Shown here: positions 1-12,111 of the stretch, one piece after another
Layout: the number at the start of each line of letters is the position of its first letter
How positions within the stretch are numbered: the first letter of the stretch is position 1
Assembly: GCA_027605045.1 (NCBI GenBank)
Contig: JAQFWX010000136.1
Coordinates: 1 to 49,918 of the forward strand
Source: Phallus indusiatus
Taxonomy: Eukaryota > Basidiomycota > Agaricomycetes > Phallales > Phallaceae
Length of the DNA stretch: 49,918 nt
Direction of reading: 5' to 3'
Notes under the pieces: model-generated
Databases searched by the model: none
What the model was told of the DNA's origin: nothing
What the model saw: only the letters and a program-made list of their open reading frames with translations
Position numbers and translations under genes: made by a program

Positions 1-57
1 GGGCTTATATTCTCACGCCTTGTCATTGATTTTCATCCTCGACATCGATTCAAGCAG

Positions 58-118
58 GTACGTGTATGCAGTATGGCTGGCTTGAAGATTTGAATTAAAT
101 ACCTAATTTCGTTCATAG
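58..118 (+). other. Probable intron just upstream of the F-box gene
   Basis: GTACGT donor at 58, CTAAT-type branch site near 103-107 and TAG acceptor ending at 118. It lies upstream of the first ATG at 176. The frame stays open on both sides of the intron back to the window edge, so this is either a 5' UTR intron or the coding region starts further left, outside the window. Confidence 0.6.
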
Positions 119-175
119 CAGCAACGATATTATTTATCTATCTACGTTCTCACCGTGAAGAATCCACCTTCCTCA

Positions 176-1787
176 ATGTTCAACCGCCTTCCCTACGAGA
201 TTTTCAAGGAGATTATAGACATCTCGGTTGCGACTATCTCGCCGCGCCTCAGAAATAGAGATGATCCTATATCTACTGACTTGGGTGTAATGAGCCTACC
301 TCCAATTACGGCGTCGCATGTCTGTCGCTCCTGGAGAGACTCACTGCTCTCCCACCCGGCCATGTGGACATGTCTCAGGATCCCCCAGATGAGGCCGGAT
401 GCACTGAGAGCGATGATTCTTCGATCTGGCAATGCTCTACTGCATGTCTCTATAGAACCACATTCCCGTTCACCCTGCATTACTGCCCACGATGTTGATG
501 TTCTCATGACAATTTTTCGATCCGAGGTGCATCGGTTGAGAAGTCTCCAGATATACGACACCGTTGACGTACCTGGAAAACAATGGATCTATTTAGTTTT
601 GCCATATCTCAAACGCGCCGCCCCAGAGTTACAAAAATTCTGCTTGTATACATCTGAAGGAACCGTGACCGGGAATAGAGATTTTCTTCAGGGCCTGTTT
701 GCTGGGAATGCGCCTCAACTCTCACATGTATTCCAACGGCTGTCTCTCTCTCAAACGCTTTCAAACTGTCCTGTCTTCCAAGGTTTATCTAGTCTTAGCC
801 TCGAACTTGCGGACGTGGCAACCATTCATTGGGACACGCTGTTCAACATCCTCCGACTATCGCCGCTACTTTGTGCATTCGGCCTAAACTGTTCCCGTCC
901 AATGCCCCAAGTCAACCTCCCGACTCCCACTAACCAACCCATTCATTTACCATGCCTGCGACAACTTTGGCTTTGGGGATTCATTAAGATCGATCTGATA
1001 GATCTTTTTTTTAGACACATCGTATTTCCGTTAGAGCGTATTGAGTATCATATTCAATGCTTCAACCTCCCCTTCCCAATCAGCGCTGCTGCCAGTGTTT
1101 CTCACGCAACAACGTCCCGCGTTGATATCGATATGTTCGTCCATTAGAAAGATGCACTTAGATTTTTTCCAATCTTATCCTTCGCATGATTCTGGAATAA
1201 TTCCACCGTTCAGAACATCACACACCGATTTTGTGGACTTTCCCAGGGTTCTGCAGGTGTTCAATCTATCGGATATCACGCATTTGCATGCCGAAGCTGG
1301 ATTCATTACAACCACCGTTTTTACGGAAATTTTCACCTTACTGGTCAACTTACAGTTTTTGCGTCTCATTCACGGACCTTCAAATAACGCCGATATCGGG
1401 AGGAGCCTAGAAAACATTGCTCTGTCAACCATATTTTCAGAGTCTGTTTCAGCCATATGTACACCACGCTTCTTAGAGGCATTAATGTCCGAACCTTCAA
1501 CCGGCCAAACCGAAGAATCAGGAGGTCCCACTGTCACGTCCGTGTCAATCGTGTCTCCTTCTCTGCGTACGCTAGAAATTATCGTTCCTCCTTATATGAG
1601 ACTGAACGATAAATACACTCAAATGGTTTATACTTGTTCTGAAAAGCGACGACATGCGGGACATCCTCTCGAGCGTATCACTATCTATTGTCTCGGATCG
1701 TCTTTAATAGGAGATGCCGCATCTTGCTTGCAGCCTAGCGAAGAGTTTCCGGTCGACGTCATTATTTCTGATGTCAGTGCTTTTTGA
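176..1787 (+). CDS. F-box-like domain protein
   Basis: Modelled as two exons, 176-1037 and 1084-1787, giving 521 residues. The 46-nt intron has GTATTG at 1038, a pyrimidine-rich tail and CAG at 1081-1083, and it joins two overlapping frames in phase. The N-terminus has the F-box signature of agaricomycete F-box proteins: LPYEIFKEII, then HVCRSWRDSLLSHPAMWTCL at about residues 48-67. The remainder is leucine-rich without clear repeats, as usual in this large family. Such proteins are expected to recruit substrates to an SCF ubiquitin ligase, but the substrate cannot be predicted. The first ATG is at 176; the coding region could extend leftwards through the intron at 58-118. Neither the intron nor the start is confirmed by transcripts. 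Confidence 0.75.
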
Positions 1788-2273
1788 TGCATGCATAGTA
1801 AAACAACGTCACATCCGCCGCCTTGCGGCCTGTAATGGTTTCGGGTTGTTTTTTTCTATTAAAATTGGTCTCCACGTGCCGTTAACGAAATCGCGGTCAT
1901 AATGTATTATTATTGTCAAAGAATGCTCTAATTTATATTTTTACTTTTGTCTTTGTATGAACCGTTTGCGTGTGCAAGGTCGCGTTGAAATGATTGTATT
2001 TGTATGTAATTGTCGTTAGTATATTCTATGTATGGGTCCACTTGCGCGCGAGAGGAGGATTAAACCTGATTTTCGAAACTGGGAGTCCTCCTGATACACG
2101 ACCTAGCGCAATCCTCCTAGTTCTAAGTAAGTACTAAATTTTCGAAGACCCGGGAGTCAACAAATTTGCGCCGTCGTCCACAGCCGTCCACCCGGACATG
2201 TATCCCCGCGGCGAAAGCCCAGGGGGAGTATTAAGCGTCGCTTTTCCTTGCTTACAACTGTTCTCAAAGCTTG
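1788..2273. other. Intergenic
   Basis: No gene is supported between the F-box stop and the protease ATG. It serves as 3' flank of the first gene and 5' flank of the second. Confidence 0.5.
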
Positions 2274-4071
2274 ATGGTTCTCTTTTCCCTCTTCATACTC
2301 ATCTCTACCGGTCAGTTTATATTAGCGGCTTCTCCTGCCACTCAGATTGTGCTAAACTCCGAACCTGTGAGTGGTTGTGGAACGCCACTATGCCATGCTG
2401 TGTCAGATGAGGCTTTCATGGAAAGGGTTCCGTTAAGAGATGAATACAGTGGGACAATAGAATTTCAGTGGGTTCTTATCTTTGAAATAGTTCAATATTA
2501 CCCTTTAATTTTAATTGCTTAAGGTGGGTTGGTGAGATAGGTGGTGGGTCAAATTAACAAGATGGTTGTTTTCTCCGCATAATCATTCAAAATCTGCAGT
2601 CGGGACACCACCTCAAACAGTTCGAGTTATCTTCGACACAGGATCATGTCATCTGATTGTACCAAGTAAGATTTTTGTGTCCTGAAAACGTTTTGACAGT
2701 AATGTTGCATACTATCGATACCAGGCGTCAACTGCAGCTCGGAATCTTGCGAAGGGAAAAAGAAATTTGATCCTGAACAAAGTACAACTTACGAGTCTTT
2801 TCACGTGGTTAAAAATATAACTTTTGGTAAGAATAATTCTATGCAGCGTTATTATTATTCTCTGGATTCACGTCTTTCATGAAGATATCACCGCCGGCGA
2901 TGTTACACCGTAAGTGGTAGCTTTTCCAAACAATTATTCCTTGTCAATGACCTTCATACATGCAGTGTCAAAGACGTACGAACTTTACATTCTATCAATA
3001 GCGCCATCTGTTAACATCGATTCGTAAGGGTGACTATACTGTCACTATAGTGGAAGGTATGGAAACCCTTACTATCGGGCAGCTGAGTGCAGGCAATGTT
3101 TCCACGGGACTAATTATCAAACAATCACCGGCATTTACTAAGCACGTGAGTGTAACTTATTATTTTTTTCTTTCTTTGTTGAACAAGCAACCTTTATGAT
3201 AGACGTATGACGGGATTCTCGGCTTTGGGCCCAGCTCGTGTGATAACTCATTCATGAGCAGCATAACTAAACAAGGAGTCCCAGGTTCGTACTCATCACA
3301 AGAAAAAATCAAGGCACAGCCTTCTACTTATTTCGAAATCATTGTCTAGCTATTTTTGGTTTTTACTTGACACCTCATGCGATTGGAAAGGCCGAATTAA
3401 CAATTGGAGGGCTTGATTACGACAAACTGCAATCACCGCTAGTATACATTCCAGTTGAGCCTCCGAATACGTTCTCTGGATTAAATTTTTCTCTGTGGGT
3501 TGTCAATGCGACCGGGATATCAGTCAACGGAAAGACAAGCCACACGCTGAATCAAACTCTGCCTCTCATAGTTGACACAGGAACAAGCAATATGGTCTTC
3601 CCCGAACAAATTGCCAAAGTAAGCATTATTTTTAGAGCTTTTGCGTCACCGATACCATCCCAATGATAATTGACATATATGTAGGATATATACTCTTTCA
3701 TCTCCCCAGAAATTAGACATCTTGACGAATTCGGTACATGGGGTATCGAATGCGACAAACTTGATCTACTTGATGCTCAACTAGAGTTCACCCTTATCTC
3801 CGAAAATGAAGAACCGTTACATCTCAGAGTTCCCAGAGAAGAACTATTTGTGGGGAAATACGGCCCCGATCCGAAGTTTTGCCAGACATATATTAACTCC
3901 TTTGAAGGTGTAAACATTATCGGCGGAAGCGTGCTGAAGTACTACTATACCGCTTGGGACATGGATACTGAAAATCCTCGACTTGGCTTTGCTTTAAATG
4001 TAAGTCGCTCATTGTTAAAAATCAACCGTTTTGAGAGCTGAGCGCTGATCTATCACGCTTAGACTTATTGA
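2274..4071 (+). CDS. Secreted pepsin-like aspartic protease (family A1)
   Basis: An endopeptidase with two catalytic aspartates. The start at 2274 is followed by a signal peptide (MVLFSLFILISTGQFILAAS). The first active site is IFDTGSCHLIVPS (about 2620-2664) and the second LIVDTGTSNMVFP (about 3569-3607). The C-terminal IIGGSVLKYYYTAWDM and GFA motif is typical of A1. Exons: 2274-2448, 2600-2665, 2725-2826, 2885-2909, 2966-2975, 3029-3145, 3203-3284, 3350-3618, 3685-3999 and 4063-4071. They sum to 1170 nt, or 389 residues. One exon is only 10 nt and the last encodes only T-Y-stop. The first junction is weak: the phase-compatible donor at 2449 drops a stretch that resembles the expected strand before IGTPPQ. 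In the first active-site motif the usual second Ser of DTGSS is Cys. Family assignment is firm; the exact splicing is inferred. Confidence 0.88.
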
Positions 4072-4419
4072 GTACCATGTACTTTTGGTGTATAAATGAC
4101 AAAGCGGTTCAGTACATATATGTGGAATGGAAAATTACTATATCCTTCGTTTGCTATTAGCTGGACTCATTCACTTGGGCTCTCTCACGGTATCGTTCTA
4201 TTCATAGAACTTGCCTGTTGAAACAGTCTTCGCATTAGCTGTAAAAGTACAACAGCTTGAACGATTCTGACCCAGCATCGAGATCAAGCTCAAGGCGAGC
4301 TATCCTTCAAGTTTCACGAACAGCCAGGCCAATTACACTGTCAGAAAAAAAAAACAAGCTAGTAATGCATAGCGTAAAACATTCAGAAATATATATAGTA
4401 ATGAAGGTCATTGCAAAAG

Positions 4420-5580
4420 TCATGAAGATGCTTCTGGCGAAACACCTGCTTTCATAAGTAAATCGGCCACTTCCATGTCTAGAGCTCAAGTGATCAGAAA
4501 CGGAGTGTCAAGGCTGTCATGAAACCTACGATCTTCCGTGTTTTCCATGAGATGTGAGAATGAACAAGCATACTCTAAACGGGTAAGGAAAATCAATAAG
4601 TGCTGGCAAAAATGCATGATATTTCATACTTGGTCCCAGGACAAATTCACCGCCCAGTTGCGAAATGTTCCCTTGCTTTCCTATATGACTGGGATGCTTC
4701 AAAGCTCTCTGCGGGACGGAAAAAAACTATTATTTTAAAGCAACGATGAACAAAGGACGAACCATAATGCTCTTCAAGGCGTTTTTGGCACCCGATTCTT
4801 TAGCATAGCTTTGTTTCGCCTGGCCTGCAGGAGATCCTGCGAGTGATTCAGTAGTCATACCCATGGCACGGTACAAGGTGCGGCTAGGTTCGGCGTATAT
4901 TGATATGCGGTCGTTGGGTTTCTCGAAAGTCAAATCTGGAGAAAAAACAGGAAAAAACTTGTACGGACAACAATAAAACGACGGAAAAGTCTCTTACCTC
5001 TGTAATTCTTAATCAATGTCCAGTCGCCACACCCTATGATCACAACATTGATATTCGCTCTTTCTAGTAACTCTTGAGGTGTATTTGCAATATCAGTTAC
5101 ATATTGCTATTTTTTCATTGATTGAGCTCCGAATCGATGGTGCATGTTCCAAATGTGTAAAAATACCTGGCAACGCTGCGAACGAGAAAATTTAGCCAAT
5201 TTCAAACCCGACATACAAACTTCATAAGACTTACACCACAGAAAAAGTGCCCTGATAAAGAAAGAACGTCGATCTTAAGAACAATGGTAAATGTTTTTCA
5301 ACGAAATCAATGGCGCACTGATAAAAACGACCACGGTCTTCTGAAGCTCGAAAAGAGAACCAAACTTTAATCTGTTTCCACTAGCATCAAAAACCACAAT
5401 TTCAGCCGCGGCCCCGACCACCTCTTCGCTGAGATAGTTGTTGCTGCTGCCGCTATTGTTGTTGTCGTTGTTACTATCAGCTACCGCTGTGGAAGTGGAC
5501 ATTGGATTCGAATATCTGTTTACGTAATAATTCGGAAGTTTCCGATTAAAAGTGTATTTGTGACTCAACGTCCATGACAT
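4420..5580 (-). CDS. Peroxiredoxin-like (PRXL2/AAED1-type, AhpC/TSA fold) protein
   Basis: Thioredoxin-fold antioxidant-like protein of 250 residues. Eight exons read on the minus strand: 5580-5319, 5251-5235, 5175-5167, 5106-4998, 4935-4763, 4708-4630, 4574-4530 and 4478-4420; they sum to 753 nt with every phase consistent. A Ser/Asn/Gly-rich N-terminus precedes the fold. The core reads FDASGNRLKFGSLFELQKT, then the active site FIRHFFCGRCQQY with CGRC at residues 92-95, IIGCGDWTLIKNYR, IYAEPSRTLYRAMGM, the C-terminal GKQGNISQLGGEFVLGP and TEDHMEVADLLMKAG. This matches the fungal AAED1-like family over its full length. Two exons are tiny: 17 nt carries the first Cys and 9 nt the second. It is divergent from the secreted-protein gene at 5913 and convergent with the protease. 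Peroxidase activity is inferred. Confidence 0.85.
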
Positions 5581-5912
5581 GGATATTCGGGAATGGTGCT
5601 CTAATAGTGTCTACACGCGATAATCTCAAGAGCAGTATGGGCCATACGCATCTGGATTTCTTCCCTCAGTTTTGGATGTTGATTAGGACCGGAAATACAT
5701 GACTGGTTGACCCCTACGCTTTCGCGAAGCAAACATTATCGGTCTTTAGTCTCCGTAAAAACATGATGGTCAGGTTTCAGCGACTGTGTTGCCCATCATA
5801 CAAAAATCGTTGCTTACTCTACCTTTTACATTCCCAAAACCACCCTTGTTAACTCCACTCCCCTCATTTTCTGTCATTTTCATACCCAACGCCGAAATTA
5901 CAACGCGCTCCC

Positions 5913-6646
5913 ATGTTCTCCACACTCTCCTTGCCGTCACTTATCTCGGTCGCTACGCTCGCAGTGGCTGTTGATAGTAACTCTGCTCTTGCAGACTCCA
6001 ATCTCAGCCAAGATTGCGGTTTTTTTGCAGTAAGCGGGACTGGGTTCATCGATGCCGGGAGTTTTCAGCTGGCGGGGTTTGAGGCTGATAATTCTACTAC
6101 CCCTTTGCTCCTCGACATTCACCCTCTTCTTCAATCTCTCTCGGTAATAACGCGTTGCATAGAACAAAAAGAAAGCAAAAACACTGTGACTAAATAGATT
6201 CGTTGTCTTCTTTTAGGTTGTCGAGGTGGACTCCACGAACACCACTCTTTTTGCTCTTCAAAGCGGAACGCTGTATACGAACGATACCGTCGACAGTTTT
6301 GAGATTGCTAGCCTAGTCTCTAATGGAACTATTATTTCGTTTTTCAACACTCCCAACCAAGTCGTCGCTAATCAATTCTGTGCTATTGTAACTTCCTCTC
6401 CTTAACATCCGCAAGACAAATAATAATTAATTTTTCCTTGTCTCAAAAAAGGCAAATGCAGATCCCGCAGGCGGTATTCCAGATCCAACCTTAGCCCTAC
6501 TTGGCGATCCCGACTCCTTTTCAATCTGCAAGACGATATCAATCCCTCCAGCTTCCGCCGTGGTTTACAACGCAAGTGCTAACAATCCAAACTACAATAT
6601 TGATGACTGTACCCAAGTTCAAATTCGTTTACTCCCTCCTCCGTAA
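5913..6646 (+). CDS. Small secreted protein of unknown function
   Basis: Three exons, 5913-6143, 6217-6387 and 6452-6646, all phase 0, give 198 residues. The N-terminus is a clear signal peptide (hydrophobic core LPSLISVATLAVAV, Ala-rich cleavage region). The mature part has four cysteines, in the contexts DCGFF, FCAI, SICKT and DDCTQ, enough for two disulfides. There are several N-glycosylation sequons and no transmembrane segment. I do not recognise the family. It is an extracellular, possibly cell-wall or effector-like protein, on composition only. Confidence 0.7.
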
Positions 6647-6836
6647 AGAACCAAAAGTAGCCTTGGACATTAGCTTAACGTGAACGGCGTTCGATTTTAT
6701 TCTTTCTGACGCTCATGGCTGTTTACATATATACCTATACATGTATCGTCTTTGAAAACCTCTATTCTCAACTGAGCGACTGGACCTGGTCATGTTTGTC
6801 AATATCTATTTGTTTCTTTTTTCCCCGATGATTATT

Positions 6837-7726
6837 CTACTCCGGTTTGTCAACAATAGGGATCGTAGATTCCCATTGTTTTCCACAAAATTCCGATACC
6901 TTGATAACAATTTGTCTCACAGCCTGAACCTGTTCAATCGTCGCACCACTTCTAATAGCACTGTGAAAGTGCCATCCAACTTGTCGCGGTAGGTCGCTGG
7001 GAATGAGAGCAGCGATCATGGTATATGATGTTTCGTATTTGTTGAGAATGTCTGAGAAACTGTAAACGAAACCATATGCAATTGCTATCGTCAAATATCC
7101 TACAGAAAAAAACGAATTAGACTGGGGTTTAGAAAGACATCATTCGAAACTAAGAAGATAGATTACCTAGATCGGGATACGAATTGTGGATGAGGCCTCT
7201 AACAGATTCTGATGTTGTGCCGTATCCACTATCAAAATAGCTTTGGCCCACCCGTTGCAAGTCAGAGAGCGAAAGATTAGTATCACTGTGGGAAATGATG
7301 TTTTTTTTTCTTCCCGGGTATAAGAGCATTGATGCATACCGTAACACCGAGCTTTCCTTTAAATCCTCTGGCATGACGGTATTGAGTTGAATGAGCGCGT
7401 TTATCGTCTAAGTTAAGGCAAGCGTTGCTGTCATTTGTAAACGCGATATAACCAAAAGTGATGAACGCTACCTTAGGATACCCGAATATAATACCGGCCT
7501 TGAAAATAGAGTCACGAAACTTTTTGGCTAGCAATAATTTGTCTTGGTGGGTGGAGAGCTGCTTGACGGCATATTCGAAGACTTTGGAGGCTTGTTCTGG
7601 GCGATTGAGCGCACTGAATGCAATCGCGGCTAACCAGGACCAAGGATTCTCGGTGGGATGGGTAGAAGAACATGGGTAGATGTCTGAAAGAGACTGGATA
7701 AAAGAATCGATGTCTTGTGGGGGCAT
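6837..7726 (-). CDS. AhpD-like / carboxymuconolactone decarboxylase-fold protein
   Basis: Four exons on the minus strand, 7726-7472, 7407-7340, 7285-7167 and 7099-6837, give 234 residues with consistent phases. The fold is suggested by an all-helical sequence with RPEQASKVFEYAVKQL followed by KFRDSIFKAGIIFGYPK in the N-terminal half. The C-terminal half has GWHFHSAIRSGATIEQVQAV, typical of CMD/AhpD-like proteins. The redox CXXC of bacterial AhpD is not visible; the only similar spot is EFCGKQW with one Cys, so catalysis may differ. The start is the ATG at 7726, although the frame is open a little further upstream. It is divergent from the lipase-type gene at 8173. Function is inferred from the fold only. 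Confidence 0.72.
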
Positions 7727-8172
7727 TTGATCTTTATTTTGAATTCTTGATTCTGTATGTCTTCTGCCTATATACACCACGATGACATCTAGGCGCCCGA
7801 AGAAAAATCTGAATATCTACCCTCCACGTGCAGCGACGATCATTGTATTGGTTTTTTTTGAAGCATGGTTGGTTATACTCACGAGATTGATATACTTGCA
7901 CTTGAAAATGCAACCATTCGCGTCTCTTCCGTTCTCCTCCTCCGTACTAGCCGGTGGGATGAAAATAATATTAGCGCCAATGTCTCGGCATTACTCAACT
8001 TGAGCTCATGCCACTGCCCATGGCCATAACCAGTCAGTAAAATACCTCTTAGTCTTCATGAAGAAAACCAGCTCCCTATTTCTTCACGAAATTATGTAAT
8101 TTCTGAGATCCATAACATAATGAACTCGCCACCAAGCAACGCTCGTCTTATCACCGCTGTGCGGCCAACGCC

Positions 8173-9507
8173 ATGTTGTTCATGTTCTCCTTGACTTGCT
8201 CCGCCATCGCCACCCTCCACATAATCCTACGTCTCGTCTTCTCAACCGCAAAACCAACGACCTCGGACATTCTTGAGACTTTTGCAAATGCCTACGCCCT
8301 CGAATCGTCCAATTGGATAGGGAATGTTTCCACGGATCCGTTCTACCAGACCCCTCGAGATATGGAGCTCTCTTTTGCGCCAGGCGACTATATTCGATTT
8401 CAAGAAATCATGGTCCCGAAAACGAATTATCACTCAATTCCGGAGGGACTGTCTCTATATAGACTGCTTTATGTTTCCCAGGATATCAACAATCAGTCGG
8501 TACCAGCCTCGGCCTATGTCTTGGTTCCTTACATCTCGTCCAGCACCCCTTCGCGAGTCATAGCCTGGGCACATGGCACGTCCGGAATACAACGACAATG
8601 CGCCCCGAGTAATCAATTCAATTTGTACTACTCTTTCGAAGCACCATTCGCAATGGCCCTCCAAGGTTATCTCGTCGTCGCTCCAGACTACGCCGGTCAA
8701 GGATCTGACACCCCCTTCAACTACCTCGCCGCGTCATCTCATGCGGCCGATATATCTTATGCAATCAGTGCACTGCGTCAGTCCCTCTCTTTGAGCTCAA
8801 CTCAGTTCATGACGCGCGAATGGATTGCCGTCGGCCATAGTGAGGGTGGTTCTGCGGTGTGGGCCTTGAACGAACGAGAAGTTCATCAACCGACAGGAGG
8901 TTATCTAGGTTCAGTAGCTATCGCACCTGCTCTTCAATCCTTGGAGCTCGAACGATACAGATTAGAGAATGACCTACCCTTCGAGCTCGCTTATCCTTCC
9001 TACAAACTCAGCGCTATGGCTCAGCTATACCCGTCCGTCAATACCTCTGCCTTCTATACCGAATTGGGTCTTCAAATTCGCGATTTGGCTAAAGCAGCAT
9101 GCACAATCACTTCCTTTCACTTATTTCGCAACTTGTCCTTTGAAGACGTTTTCAGTGACAGCTCTTGGCTCGACATGAGTTGGGCCTTGGAATGGGAGAA
9201 TTTCACGTCCATAACGGGAGAACGCGCGCTCGCTCAGCCCATGCTTCTTTTACAAGGCATGGACGATATCGCGATATACCCTATCTTGGAAACCGTCTTT
9301 GCGAATCATTGCACGTATCACCCAGATTCAATGGTTCATCTCACGCGATATCCTGGGGTGGGACATGATGGCGTGGTTTACGTGTCTCAGCCGGAGATGT
9401 TTGGTTGGATATCCGATCGATTTGGGAATGAACATGTTTTGCAAACTTCGTGCAGTCATAGGACGCTTGAGTTGTCTCCTGGTCCCCTTGTTGTGAATGA
9501 CGTATGA
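8173..9507 (+). CDS. Secretory lipase-type alpha/beta hydrolase
   Basis: Intronless frame of 444 residues. The N-terminus has a hydrophobic signal or anchor segment. The alpha/beta-hydrolase features are in order: AWAHGTSG (oxyanion region, about residues 131-138), PDYAGQGSD, nucleophile elbow GHSEGG with Ser223, acid region GMDDIAIYP (D364/D365) and catalytic His398 in PGVGHDG. This layout matches the secretory lipase (LIP) family, extracellular ester hydrolases. Its stop is only 36 bp from the stop of the convergent ATE1 gene, so their 3' UTRs must overlap. The substrate cannot be deduced. Confidence 0.85.
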   Translation: MLFMFSLTCSAIATLHIILRLVFSTAKPTTSDILETFANAYALESSNWIGNVSTDPFYQTPRDMELSFAPGDYIRFQEIMVPKTNYHSIPEGLSLYRLLYVSQDINNQSVPASAYVLVPYISSSTPSRVIAWAHGTSGIQRQCAPSNQFNLYYSFEAPFAMALQGYLVVAPDYAGQGSDTPFNYLAASSHAADISYAISALRQSLSLSSTQFMTREWIAVGHSEGGSAVWALNEREVHQPTGGYLGSVAIAPALQSLELERYRLENDLPFELAYPSYKLSAMAQLYPSVNTSAFYTELGLQIRDLAKAACTITSFHLFRNLSFEDVFSDSSWLDMSWALEWENFTSITGERALAQPMLLLQGMDDIAIYPILETVFANHCTYHPDSMVHLTRYPGVGHDGVVYVSQPEMFGWISDRFGNEHVLQTSCSHRTLELSPGPLVVNDV

Positions 9508-9543
9508 TCTAAATACATACATATATACATGATATATTCTAGT

Positions 9544-11559
<2,016 letters not shown>

Positions 11560-12111
11560 TGTGGCAGCAAGACTCAAGAGGGGAGTGCTTCCGCGCTGGA
11601 GTCGGGATTTGCCGTGGCGCCAGCATTACCCATGGGAATGAAATGTCCTGCCTGTCCTGTATAGCCGAACGGTCCCGGTTCGAGAGCCCATCGCCTTTGA
11701 GATCATCCGATGACGAAACAGACGCTTGGAATATAATCACAACGCTGCATACGCACTTGCTCAAGGCGAAATCAAGGCAATATCACAAATGTCAATTCAT
11801 CGGTACTTTCCAGTGAGTGGTCAAAATGTCTAAATTACAGTATTAACAGTAAATCGCATTGATAGGGATCCCGGTCCTCTTGGTACCGGGTTAAGGAGAA
11901 TTTTATACTTAGGAGATTTTAAACGACTTTCTCAAGGTATAGATTCGCCGTCTAGCTGTCCAAGGGCGTGTTCATGTGACATGTATTGCACGTAACGCGA
12001 CAAGGCCACTGGCCGGTCCCCACCCCCTTTCGCCGCCATGTGTCTTCCAGCCCTTTCCTGCTTTTGTTTGTTTATAGGACATCCATTGTTGTTCTCTTCT
12101 TCGATGATAAT

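Noticed and set aside
193..561. 122-codon frame antisense to the F-box gene
   Set aside because: Mirror frame of a well-supported exon with no motif.
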